Shown here: one piece after another, positions 22,171 to 33,384 of the stretch
Position numbering within the stretch: the first letter of the stretch is position 1
Layout: each line of letters starts with the position of its first letter
From: Kalmusia sp. IMI 367209
Taxonomy: Eukaryota > Ascomycota > Dothideomycetes > Pleosporales > Didymosphaeriaceae
Direction of reading: 5' to 3'
Length of the DNA stretch: 64,000 bases
Assembly: GCA_027946365.1 (NCBI GenBank)
Contig: JAPEUQ010000001.1
Coordinates: 4,030,001-4,094,000 of the forward strand
Translations under genes and position numbers: made by a program
The notes under the pieces: generated by a model
What the model was told of the DNA's origin: nothing
Database searches by the model: none
What the model saw: only the letters and a program-made list of their open reading frames with translations

Positions 22171-24036
22171 ATGAGTACAAGCAGCCCTTCAGAGATCTCG
22201 GCAGCACGCATCCCTAAAATCACAGAGCTTCGCGACCAACTGAATTATGGCGATACAAGACTCGCACGCTGTACAGCGTTTACTGATGATCTACGCGTCT
22301 TTCGGCGACGACACCCTGGTGGAACCGACCTCTGGGACTGGAAATCGTCTGAACAGCAAAATGCACTCAAACAGATGACTGCAGTCTTCCTAGATAAGAA
22401 AAAATATGGGGAAACATATTGGCCCAGCGATCCCCTTGCGCCCAACTTCAACACGCTTCAATACTCGAAGGATCGTACATTGTAAGACTGCACCCAACAA
22501 AATGAACGAAATCCGATCATCTGATGTGTTTAGTATCACCCAAACCATGAGAAAGCTGATCTTCCGATTAAATCTTCAACAATATCGTAACAACAAATAC
22601 AAGAAGAAGGAACATCCACCTGCCACTCGTGCTCCCGAAATAATTGATTTGGACGCTGAGGGGTCACCGACAGAGTATTTCTTCCCAAAAGAGCGCAACA
22701 ACCCGCCACTGACATTTGCACGTTAGCCTTCCGAGGCCAAGCCTACCCACCAAGAATGCCGTGCCAATCACTATTGCCTCTACCGAGAACGATACACATC
22801 TACCGAACACGTATTCTTCGAAGGGTCTTGCAGGCCAAGAATTGCCTCATTTGCAGTACAATGTGTACGATGTTCCACCAAGCCCAGATCATGAACCCGA
22901 GGTACGTGCTCCTCTTTTGGTCGATCGTACAATATCAGCACACTAACGACATGTAGCCCCGCCCTACAAAACGAAAACCGAAAGCCCTGAGACAACCTCA
23001 ACCTGCGAAGCGATCGAAAATAGTGACCTTGAAAGTCCCTAGTAGCAGAACTTCTGTCGCCGATTCAGGACAAGCAACGGAGAAGATTACACGGACGTCG
23101 CAGCGGGCAAGGAAAACGCGTCAGCGCGAAGATTACGCTGGTTTGAATGATCTCAACCAGGCCATCGCTTCACAAACAACGACAGATGAACCACCATTGC
23201 ATCGCGACAATGATATCGGCCCTGGCCACCAAACTTATACCAGACAAAGCTGCGGAAGCGTCGAACGAGCCTTGAACCACATTAGAACAGTTCAGCCTTC
23301 GGTAACAAGTGAACCTCCTACACCCTCCATTGGACAAACAAAGTCGACGCCTGACTCTCACATTGATCCAAATCTAGAGCGATTCGTATTACCATCTTCC
23401 ACTATACATCAATCCCAGCCTAGTCACACATCTTCCACTGCACCGATCATGAGTTCGGTCCAAACTGGCGTCCAATCATCTCTATCTCCTACCCCTACAA
23501 TGTCAGCATTTGCATCAGTGCGAGAAACGACCCAGCAGACCTCGGTTACTTTACAACATAGTACACCGGATGTTCAGAGCACACAAGGTCAGAAATCGGC
23601 CTCTGTTGCATCTGAAATTCCAGCGCCGGCCACATCCACTGCGCCCAAACCCATTGTTGACTTCAATTACATTGTGATACTATCGCATGCACCGATATAT
23701 TCATGGAAGGCGTGGAATCCGAAGGGCCATTTCATGGAGAAATCTCTCCAGGAACTCGTCCGCGAGCTCCCTTTCGACAGTAAGAAAGACATTAGAGGTC
23801 TTACAATTCGGCTGAAGGGACCCGGGGTTGTTGGTGAGGAGACTGTAGACTGTGGAGAAGAAGAGAAGTTTGAGAATGCCAAAGGCCGCTTCTTGCGCAC
23901 AGTCAAGATGTGCATCAAGAATCATAACAAGGCAAATGCAGGCAATAAGTTGAGTCTGGAATTCGAAATCGAAGCCGTGAGGGAAGGCGGGGTAGAGGAA
24001 GAGGACGATGAGGACGACGATAATTTTGTGTTTTGA
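22171..24036 (+). CDS. Hypothetical nuclear-looking protein with SUMO-interaction-like motif
   Basis: Exons 22171-22481, 22534-22674, 22727-22901 and 22957-24036; 568 residues, all phases consistent. The introns are 52-55 nt with GTAAGA, GTATTT and GTACGT donors and CTGAC/CTAAC branches. Residues 1-130 form a compact region (TDLWDWKSSEQQNALKQM, PLAPNFNTLQYSKDRTFITQ). Then comes APEIIDLDAEGSPTD, which matches a SUMO-interaction motif (IIDL plus acids). A basic block TKRKPKALRQPQPAKRSKIV fits a nuclear localisation signal. The centre is Ser/Thr/Pro-rich and disordered. The last 130 residues form a second folded region (FNYIVILSHAPIYSWKAWNP, ELPFDSKKDIRGLTIRLKGP) ending in an acidic tail. Family unknown to me; probably restricted to fungi. 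Chromatin or SUMO-linked roles are only inference. Confidence 0.83.
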
Positions 24037-25251
24037 GCAAAGCGGGGCTCATGGAACTCTTGTGTGAGTGTAAGCCTGCTGTATAATCATTTCTCTGTAA
24101 ATGTACCCCTTGCGAATTGTCCGGTCTTCGTTCGTATTTTTCAAGACACGTGCTTGCCTTGTGTGCCTAGGTAAATTTCTTCTTTCAAGCAAGCGCACTT
24201 TAACGGCATGGAGGCTTGTACATCGGGCTAATTCGCTAGGTTCACCACCTTCATTATCGAAGACAGCCTTGTAGCCTTGTCACTAGGCAGACAAGCTTCA
24301 CGTAGCATGCTCAAAGTCCAATCACGTGATAGTCCATATTCAGACACCAACCATATCTCGCGGCAAAGGCGAACTCAGACTCTCAGGAAACAAATGCATC
24401 GCACAGTGCTGAGATGATCATTGTGCTGCAATATACATGTTTCGGTGTTCATACATCTCATGTTCTATTAATAGTAACAAATTGTTCCTGAAGATAAGTC
24501 ACAGCTTAATGTGCTTCGGTCTACGTATCAGAATATTTTGTTATTCTATCTACTTTACGATGTAAGGTCATCATGCAGAAGAGTCATAAGGCCAGCGCAT
24601 CATAGTAATAGGAGACACTGTTCAACATTGGCAGGGCCCTATGGCTGCGCGCACGTATGCGAGCATAGCTAGGTCTCGCGATAGCATAGCATAAACTTCG
24701 GATGTCAGGTACTACATCATTACCACAGTGTGAACTGATCTGAAGTTATTTGAAATAATATTTCGTACTTAGGGCGATATGTGCGTAAATCAATGAATCC
24801 GAAAATAAATCTTTCCATCCAACGCGAGCATCCAGACACGATCACGCCTTGATTGACTCACTTAATATTCTCAGATGATACAGAGGACTTCGTCGACCGA
24901 TATAGTAAAGTGAGTCATATAGTCGTTCACATGAGCCACATCATCTTTACACCTTTAGAACATGTCGTATATATCGATATATTTAGAAGGAAATATTACG
25001 AGCACAACGAAGAGCAATAGTCGATGCGAACTGAATAAGATAAAAATTGCAGGGTTGCAAGGTGTACTGTAAACACAGAAGCTGCTTCGATCTACGAAAG
25101 CACAGATTTATTACTGTCTATTTGTCAAAAGCCATGGAAAAACGGCATGGAACCTTGGAAGACGAATTTTGACAACATCTGTTAGCATGGGATACGTCTT
25201 GCATGCATTGTAACAGCGGACAACTCTATTCGATCATACAACTATTGGTGG
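24037..25251. other. AT-rich gene-poor region
   Basis: No gene, RNA or repeat array is seen. One TCACGTGA site lies near 24323. Composition is AT-rich by eye, unlike the coding regions on either side. Confidence 0.45.
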
Positions 25252-25698
25252 CTAATGAAGTACAAAGTCAATCTTGCCGAAGCCTTCTCTTTCCTTGATG
25301 TTCTTGTCCTCATCTTCATATAAGCCGAAGGCCGCTAGATAGCGCTCATCCCATTGCCTAGTAGTGAACCAACCTACTCGCACGCATTCCACCACTCCAG
25401 CAGTGGAATCGTTGTGGTTCGCTGGACGAACCATGACACCTTCACTACATTCCAGATTGTAAGTATCACCAAATCAATAGCTTTTTGGTACCATTCCGAA
25501 GCGCAAGAGCAGTAAATATAGATCTTTTTGAGGGGGTCTATATGGTAAGAAGTATTGATCATCAATGATTTCGGATATGGCGAGAGTTTCCGAAAAGTCT
25601 GGAGGGCCGTACATGGGCGCAAAGTCTCGCAGGATTAGCGAAGAAGCGGCGGATCGTGCAGACGAATGACCATCTGAGTTTACAAGCGAAAACGGATG
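25252..25698 (-). pseudogene. Decayed protein-coding ORF with one internal TGA
   Basis: On the minus strand one frame runs from about 25698 to the stop at 25252 with a single TGA at 25476-25474. Both sides read like one protein: SARSAASSLILRDFAPMYGP and LPYRPPQKDLYLLLLRFGM before the stop, ECSEGVMVRPANHNDSTAG and RQWDERYLAAFGLYEDED after it. No pair of GT/AG sites removes the TGA and keeps this frame: the candidate intron 25492-25446 is 47 nt and shifts phase. A spliced alternative in another frame for the first part exists but reads less well. I read it as a recently inactivated gene or the 3' part of a longer decayed one. Family unknown. A TTG or ATG start cannot be fixed. Confidence 0.45.
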
Positions 25699-28000
25699 CT
25701 ACGTCTTTTGGTAATGCGAAAGGGCTTAATTGACGGCACAGTCGATAGAAAGCCACGAAAAAGACGGTGCTCCTTTCAATCCGGGTATGGTTAGAGGCTT
25801 AGATCCTTCGAGTTTCCAGGCCAGTGACTTCCATATCTGAGACTTCAAAGGCCAAACAAATATTCATCACTGCTTGCATGCCTGTAAAGATCAGCCAACC
25901 CACTGACGGCGACAGACTTATCGCTTGCTTTGGAAAGGCTGCATTGAGTATAGGCATCCACTATATGGAACCATACTTCTAAAATATCCCGACTCGTCGT
26001 GTCTTTCAGTCTCTTTGCCAGGCGCGGTGCCAGCTATAGGAATAGAGTCGCCCTTGTTCGAAGGTTCCTACATATTCTAATGGAGCTTTACCCGGGAAGA
26101 CTTCGCTGTGTCGATGAGTACCGCACTCAAAAAGTATTCGTTATTAGGTGAAGAATAGGATTTGCGCAGGTAAGAAACGCTCTTGCAATGCCCACCTTCG
26201 GGTATGCAAAGGTGAGCGCCTGATCAAATTGTTCCAGCAATTCAATTCAAAGTACTCTAACAGTTGATTGTCCCAGGCGTCTATGGATATTTCCGCAACG
26301 AATGGCCTTAATTACTCTGATGGTGAAGAGACCTGTCGTGGGATTGGTGCCCTACGAGACAGCAATGGTACAACACGAATTAGCATAGACAGCGCGTATC
26401 TTCATACCCTCCGCGCTCCAATCCTCGAGAAAATCTTGAATGATACACAGCGCGTCGATCCAGAGATATTCAACGAAAAAAGACGAGCAACATAGGCAAG
26501 GTATTGAAACGATTTCAGTAGCGTAGTGAAAATGGGGAAACCTTGTCGTAACTGCGAAATGCTTGATAGTCGCAGTACCAGTTGCTGGTGCTGGCCCAAC
26601 ATATAGCTAAGTGCGATGTAGCGCGGAGGCGTTGATAAACTGTCCAATTGGTCTTGAAATTCACATAATGTCCACTTGCCGCCATGATTGCCGACGTGAA
26701 TCAAGCGAGTTGGAGTATAAACCGGCTTGTCATGACCTTTTCCGCAGTGATCATGCTTGGACGCACACTCTTCGTCTCAAGCTTGCGCTTAAATGAGGCT
26801 ACGTGTTGACGATGTTTTTGCCCCGAGGTCTTTACATTTAGGCGTATCCCACACCGAGTAGCCTGTAAGTAATAGTCAGCATTGTGACATGTGCACCAAA
26901 GGTTCTTGAGTCAAATTGACTGTTATTGCGTGAGACACTATACGAGACAACGCGTTTACTAGTCTCGAATAGAAAGATAATCTCAACACTACCTCCCTTA
27001 TATCTGCCAAATGTATACCAGCCGTATGATAGGTTTGATGGTCAGCAAAGGTATGTGACAGATCCAGCATTCCGATAGTGCAGCGTTTGTGAAGCCTGCC
27101 AACGTCTAATGATGAGGTTGAGGTTTCGAGGGACTGGAAGCACTTTCGGCGCAGAGCTTGTCGAGTGGCATTGAAAAGATGATGTTGCTCTCCGAACATA
27201 GGTGGTCACAGGTCACACATCTGCTCTGTCGACATAAGTGATGATGAAATCAAATAATGGTGGTTCGACGAGCGGGGCTGGGCTCGAGTCCTTTCGTAGG
27301 ATAGCAGAAGGCTGTAGTGCTTGATGAGCTGCAGCATAATTCAATTTCTCCTTCCATAGGTCCCGTTGATTTTTGTTTAGGAAACATCAAGGATTTGCGA
27401 GTGGTATCTCGAAAAAATCTGACACGGCGGCCGTGCTATATGTTACGACATACAGTGAGCTACAACATTTGTAGATTGCGCGCGGGCAGGGGAAGTAGAG
27501 ACTGGATTAATCCATGCTGGTACCCGAACGAAGACGTCTAATTGTTCGGTACAACCAAGTTGAACCAAGTTTGCTGGGTGATTGGAGATGCGACAGGCTA
27601 ATTCTGACGGCGACAACAACACAATGTTAAGAGCGCGCAATTATGTGATTCGTAGCGCCATTTGATTTAGAAGTAGCTTTGACCAGCTCTCGACCAAGGG
27701 AGCATGATGGGCGATCAGCCGTGTTCGTGAGAGAAAGCCCAGGTTGTGCATGTTCGAAAAGAGACGTTTCGTGTAGGCGAGGGGCATTGGTGGACGGACT
27801 AGTAGCACCAGGAACGAAGCACGGTTCCTGCGGCTGGGGCCTGGGGCTCTTGCCAGGCCACTCTCATCTCAAAAGGCGATCAATACTTGGCTTATGCATC
27901 AGGTTCCGCGCACCATAGGTTCAGTCATCTCTAGTGGTGTTTCGGTTGTATACGTGATCTCTATTGTCGAGATAACGATGCAAATAGTCGTGCAGTGTAT
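25699..28000. other. Gene-poor region, only weak ORFs
   Basis: Frames at 26268-26495 (plus, no ATG start) and 26876-27199 (minus) have protein-like stretches but no splice context or domain. They may be further remnants. No RNA gene is seen. The sequence is AT-rich up to about 27.6 kb. Confidence 0.4.
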
Positions 28001-29182
28001 TTGGAGCTTTCGCGATGGGTGAAAATGATTGACTAGACACGGGTATTTTTGGCATGGTTGACGTTGAGAGCTCGAAGGCTGTGCGTTGTGCGTGCGAGCT
28101 CTTGCGGCAGGGAGGATGGAACAACAGCTGATGTCATTGATGACAGGGCAGGTTGGTGCAAAACGAGTACAGGATGGCAAGGCGATCGAATGTTTCGGCG
28201 ACGAGCTCAGGCTTGCCACCCAGTCTCGTGTTTGATGGGATGATGGTTTGAATAGTCGGGAGCGAGATGACATGACTGGCATCGGTCCTCGGACTCGATT
28301 CATGACTCGAGTTTTGTGCACAACGATGACGAACCACGAGTTTGGAGCAATGAGGGATTGCTCGAGCACATTCACAAGCTCGTGCGACTGCAACAATGGA
28401 CTGGGCGTGGGCTGCGTTATCGACAACGATCCCCGGCACGCGTAAATTCCCGGGCCTCGGGGTGCACGCGGAAGCGGGGAGGCCGCGAATGGCAGACGTG
28501 TTCATGAAACGACGCGCCGAAGGTCTATCCGCGGCGTAAGGCTGTGTGACGACGCTGCTGTATGGTTCTGTTCGCGCAGGTTGCTGTGGATGACGTTGTT
28601 GGCACGAGGAACGTGTGTCTGCAGGCAACCGTTCAACAGCAGCGATGTCAGCACAGTCACGTGCCAATCCTGCAGAAAGGCTTTGCGATGCGAACACGCG
28701 ATGGAGAGAGCAAAGCGCAAGCCCAGGCAGAGGACAGATGTTTCAACGGCTCGTTGGGCGGGCGTTCTTGGCAAGGGCTTGTGTTCCTGCGCGGGTTTTG
28801 GCGAGATAAGCGTGGTGTTGGTGAGACGAATGTCTGATATTTGATACGGGGATCCCTGACTTGAAACAGGCATCCAGCATTCAGGGTGAGGTCTCCAAAC
28901 ACAAACGAAATTGGCGCATGGACGGAGTTGGTTCAATGGAGCAGCTGGATAGTTTCTGCGCCGCTAGAGGGCCACAGTGGGCGACGGTCGGGGGGGTTTG
29001 TGCTGGTATTCGCCGGCGACGTGCTTTTGTCCGGCGCCGGCAGTAGGAGAGAGACAGGACCACTCCCACCACTTGGACGGCAGCTGATGGGGCAGTCTTG
29101 GGGGAAGGGGTGCGTAGAATCCTGACGCTCATGCGCGATTCTGACGACGGCATGGCGAAGCACACCTCTGATGGGCGGGCAT

Positions 29183-29206
29183 ACACACACACACACACAC
29201 ACACAC
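29183..29206. repeat. (AC)12 microsatellite
   Basis: Twelve perfect AC units in noncoding DNA; length is likely to vary between isolates. Confidence 0.9.
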
Positions 29207-30485
29207 CAACGCAGCACCGTGGAGCCGGACGGCGATGGTCTCGGTGGGTGTGGGCTTATTATTAGACGTGCCCTCGTGGCTGGAGCGGGCGGACGCGGTC
29301 TTACTGGCTGGCGGCGACGGACGCGGTCGCTGTAGCCGCCGTTGGCTTGGTGGTAGCGGCTGTTCACTGGCTGGCCGCGCATCCGCTACTGGGAACGCTG
29401 TGCAGTCGAATGCCGGGCTGCGGTGTGCTGGACTGGCGCTTGTCGAGCAATGAGGATGCCGTGTGGGCGTGGTGGCGGAGGTTGGCTGCTCCTGCTTATC
29501 CTGGGCGGCGGCAGCAGCGTCGCTCCATCGCTGCTGCTCAAAACAGGCCGTAGTCGTCGTAGTCGCGGTGAATAGCAGCAGTAACAGCAGCAGCAGTAGA
29601 CCACCACCAGCGCGGCCAACGAACCGCATCGTGAGATGTTCGCAACGCATTTCTGACGGCCCGCAACGGGCATGGCGGTGCCTGCGCGCATGGCAGCCGT
29701 GGTTTCAATTTGCACCCGTTGCAGCAGCCCACAGGGCTGGATCGTCGAGTGGCCCGCCCCTGAATGGGCGCGCACGGGCCGCTCGCATGTCCGGCCAGGG
29801 CCCTCTGCCCACTTAACTCGGCTTCGAGACGCCAGTCGCCCGCTCTACTTCTTGTCGTCTCCTTCCTCCCTCCTGGCCCCCGCCCTTTCCTCCCTCGCGC
29901 CCTCGCTCTCTTCTCTGCCCTCGCGCAGCTTCTGCTTGCATCTTATAGTTGTCCCTTGGACCAGCATTACCCTCTCCGCCTAATCTCCCTCCCTTCGAGC
30001 GCGCAAGTCCCGCCGCTCACCTCCCCAGCCAGCCAACCAGCGAAAGAAACGAAAGAGCCCGCAAGCCGACCTCTCCAGCTCCCACGCCAGCCTTGCTGCG
30101 CTTGATCCTGTCCTTGACACACCCTTCCTGTATTCAGCTTCACCCACTTTTCCATTCGACATACTTTGTGCGCGCCTGCCCGCACTGCAACTTCCGTCGC
30201 GGCCCGACAACTAGTGCCTCACCCCGATCTCAGCTCCCACGCCCTCCGTGTGCCAGCCCCGACTGAATCCCGCAGCTACGGCGACTCCGCCTTTTGTTAA
30301 TAGCCCAACTCAACATTGCCCGTCGGCCGGTTTACGATCCAAGCACAATACTACCAGATCAATACGATCCTTAATCTTCTAATCGCGCGACAACTCTTCC
30401 ACGTCTGTCTCGGCAAACGTCCTGTACCATCACCAATCCATCTACCCGGTGCGCCCGCCATCTCTACGCGCCTACACAAACAGAG

Positions 30486-30492
<7 letters not shown>

Positions 30493-30516
<24 letters not shown>
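30493..30516. repeat. (CT)12 microsatellite in the leader of the gene at 30660
   Basis: Twelve perfect CT units about 145 bases before the ATG, inside a C/T-rich stretch. Such tracts are common in promoters and leaders of strongly expressed fungal genes. Confidence 0.85.
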
Positions 30517-30659
30517 TCACCGCCGCTCGTACATTCGCGCGTTCGGCTACTCTTTCGATTCGGTATCCTTTCATCACGTGTCCTTGACACACGCACCTCT
30601 TTGTTCAGCCTTACTCTTTGTTTGCGAGCTTCGCACTCCGAAAAGGAAATCCAGACAAA

Positions 30660-32324
30660 ATGAGCATGGACGCTGGCGGTCTTGCTCAGATGACCTACAA
30701 CAACTTCCAGTCCGGTGGCATCGGCATGCCTACTGGCGGCTTCGGATCCCGCGGCAAGGGTGCTTCGTTGAAGCGCCTGAGCGTTGCGTCTCCTCCCAAG
30801 GTTGCCTCGATTGCCGAGAACTCGGTCGAGGTGCCCACGCCTCGCACCAGCCGCTCTCATCTTCTCGCCGGTCTTCGCACTGCCCCGAAGACGCCTACTT
30901 CCGCCCAGCCTCCTGCGTCGGCTCCGTACAGCCAGCGTCAGCACAATGTTGGAGGCGACGCGTCCCGATTCGCCAGGCAGGGCTTCAACGGAACCCAAGG
31001 CATGCCGCAGACTGCCATCGGTTCTGGTTTTGCCGGTGCAAACCAGTACAATCAGCAACATATGATGTACGACCAGGTTCTGGCGCCTCCCTCGCTCCAG
31101 TTCGAGGACGGTGAAATCGACCCCAACATCGCCGCCCAGCTGCTTGCCACCGAGATCTACCTCGCCCAGCGCCAGCAGCAGCTCCAGCAGCAACTTTTGA
31201 CCCTGACCGCTCAGCAGTTTGGCAACATGAACCTGGGCGGCGGCATGCGCCAATCTCAGCCGTTTCCCTCCACTCCCTTCACTCCCCAGGTGAACGCGTA
31301 TGGCCAGCAGGCTCAAACTCCATTGATCCAGGAAACGGGCCAGCCCGGTCTTTACCTCGTCTACAACCAAATGACCGGCCAGTACCAATATGTCATGGAC
31401 CAGAACCTGCAACAGGAGGTTGCCGATTTCCAGGCCGCTGGTCTGTCCAACTCTCCGCCTCCACCCACTCCAGGCTTCGCGCCTTCTCCACCGAAGTCGA
31501 ACACCCCGACTGTGCAGGTGTCTCCTCCCAACGAGTCCAACCCCAGCCCGTGGGCTTCTCGCAGCTCTTCTCCGCCGAAGAAGTCGTCTACTCCGCCCCA
31601 GGACTTTGACCCGCTTCCGCCGCCTTCCGCCAATGCTTTCCGCCGCGGCGCCAGCCATAAGAAGACACTCTCCACGCTTGCCTTGGACGCAAAGAGCGAG
31701 ACGCCCGAAGGTCCCAAGTCTGCCTTCACCCGCCCTGTCGGTTTCCCCGCCACGCCCAACACTGGCACCTTCGGTCCCGGCCAAGCACGCGCCGGAGAGC
31801 ACCCGCTCCGTCAACCTCGCGGACCGCCTCCTCTAGAAGAGCTTCAGGCCAATCCTACCACCAAGCACGAGGGTAGTAAGAACTTTGCCGCTCGTCAGCG
31901 CCGACAGGCCGTGAGCAACCTCGTACGCGCTGGCATGGGCCGTCGTACTCAACACCCAGGCAGTGCCGGTAGCGGAAGCCCAGTGAGTGAGACTGAGATG
32001 TCTTTCCCGCTATCCGACAATGATACCGATAGCGTGCGCAGCGCTGGTAGCGGAAGTCTTTCCGGCAAGCCAAGCATTGGAAGTTTGCGTGCTGTTGCCA
32101 ACGGCGCCATTGGCTCCGAGCGAAAGGCGTCCAAGGAGCGATCCCGCGATCGTACCGTTGACCGATCCTACACTGCCAACAGTGTGAGCAGTGACGAGGG
32201 CGCTTCCATTGGTGGTGGTCTCGTGGAGATCCGTGTCGAGGAGCAGAGGCAGGCCGGTGAGCGCCGCACGATGCCAAAGCTCGTTCTCACCAGCGCCGAG
32301 AAGCGCAAGAGCTCCATGTTCTAA
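30660..32324 (+). CDS. Conserved fungal hypothetical, disordered Q/P/S-rich protein
   Basis: Single exon of 554 residues from the ATG at 30660 (context CAAAATGAG). An upstream in-frame ATG at 30618 would add 14 residues, but its context is poorer. Features in order: a Gly-rich start, then a Ser/Pro-rich stretch with SLKRLSVASPPK and RSHLLAGLRTAPKTP. A short helix EIDPNIAAQLLATEIYLAQR runs into a Gln run about residues 175-190. GQPGLYLVYNQMTGQYQYVM follows, then a Pro-rich region and FAARQRRQAVSNLVRAGMGR. The Ser-rich tail ends LVLTSAEKRKSSMF. There is no enzyme domain, signal peptide or membrane segment. The blocks look conserved rather than random, which suggests peptide motifs in a disordered scaffold. 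I do not know its function. Confidence 0.83.
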   Translation: MSMDAGGLAQMTYNNFQSGGIGMPTGGFGSRGKGASLKRLSVASPPKVASIAENSVEVPTPRTSRSHLLAGLRTAPKTPTSAQPPASAPYSQRQHNVGGDASRFARQGFNGTQGMPQTAIGSGFAGANQYNQQHMMYDQVLAPPSLQFEDGEIDPNIAAQLLATEIYLAQRQQQLQQQLLTLTAQQFGNMNLGGGMRQSQPFPSTPFTPQVNAYGQQAQTPLIQETGQPGLYLVYNQMTGQYQYVMDQNLQQEVADFQAAGLSNSPPPPTPGFAPSPPKSNTPTVQVSPPNESNPSPWASRSSSPPKKSSTPPQDFDPLPPPSANAFRRGASHKKTLSTLALDAKSETPEGPKSAFTRPVGFPATPNTGTFGPGQARAGEHPLRQPRGPPPLEELQANPTTKHEGSKNFAARQRRQAVSNLVRAGMGRRTQHPGSAGSGSPVSETEMSFPLSDNDTDSVRSAGSGSLSGKPSIGSLRAVANGAIGSERKASKERSRDRTVDRSYTANSVSSDEGASIGGGLVEIRVEEQRQAGERRTMPKLVLTSAEKRKSSMF

Positions 32325-33384
32325 GTCACACCAGGCTGAGAGAGTTCATCAACCATTCTCAAGAGATGCCATCGAATCTCGCTTGTGCATATTTCTGCCG
32401 CGTCATGTCTGACGCTTCCATGTTACGGCCACTCACGACTTGTTTCTTTGTCTTTTTATCATTGCTTTGTTGGTGCATTCAGGGTGGGTTCGGTTGCTTT
32501 TCAGCTTTATCATTTTCTTTTCAAACAATTACCATTCGTCGCCTCTCTAGCCGTGCAGCGTACTTGTATGCCACTACCTACCGAGGTTCCTCTTTCCGAA
32601 CTTCTTGTTTTCAAACTATGCGAACTGTTTTAATGAGCATGCGGACGGCTTTTCTTTCAGTTTGTTGGGACAAGATTGGACAGAAGGATACATGTGTTCG
32701 GTTCGGTGGATTCTTATCGTAGGAGATGGCTTCATATCCAACGAGCATCTTAGCCTGTGGCTGGAGCTCCTTGCATTCGTTTGCAATTATTTCTCTTGGG
32801 GAGAGAGCGGAAGAAGCTACATCCATGACCACTCCGATGACGGGAAGATGGCATGGCATTCGTTGAAGACGAAGATATGAGTGGGTCATGTAGGATGACA
32901 ACCTAAATGCTATCACACTCATTCACACAAATCTGCCATTCGTGACTTTTGGCTCCATGTTGAGATTCCTCCCATTTCTGAAAATGCTCACCCGGCCCAT
33001 CTCAGCATTGCACATGTTGAACCCTGATCTGCAAAGCGGCTACAAGTCGCCGAAGTAGTGGCCCAGGCAGATCAGCTGTTCTAGATCGGTTTCGAGCGAG
33101 ATGTCGACATAGCGGCATCTTCAGCCCTATGCTCCACGCGTTCGCTTTCACAGTGTCCGACGATGTCTATGACGATCATCGCACGTGGTGGTGAACTTAT
33201 CGATAGGGTCCGCACACCTTGAGCTCTAGCGGGGCGAGGTGCGACTGTTGTAAACACAAAATTCCACCTTCATTCTACACCAAACTCGCAATACCCTTTC
33301 GTGTAGTCATCACCCCTTTCGCAAGCTGTTGCCGTTTCCATAATATTTTCCTGCCCCTCCCCCACCCCCTCCTCCGTCTTTCCG
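32325..33384. other. Intergenic region between the disordered-protein gene and BUD32
   Basis: 3' region and BUD32 leader. The BUD32 reading frame is already open from about 33219 but has no ATG in that frame. No other gene, RNA or repeat is seen. Confidence 0.5.

Larger units (their letters stand above)
28001..30659. other. GC-rich region and long leader upstream of the gene at 30660
   Basis: Base composition shifts to GC-rich here. Many overlapping frames of 60-190 codons exist on both strands, but all are Arg/Ala/Ser/Pro-rich low-complexity translations with no domain, so I call none. From about 29830 the plus strand is C/T-rich, as in long fungal 5' leaders. Two microsatellites are listed separately. 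Confidence 0.45.

Noticed and set aside
26268..26495. Plus-strand frame ending ILEKILNDTQRVDPEIFNEK
   Set aside because: No ATG start and no neighbouring exon can be joined; too short to support alone.
30351..31814. Minus-strand frame of 487 codons opposite the gene at 30660
   Set aside because: It is the mirror of a GC-rich, codon-biased plus-strand gene; extremely Arg/Gly/Leu-rich with no domain.
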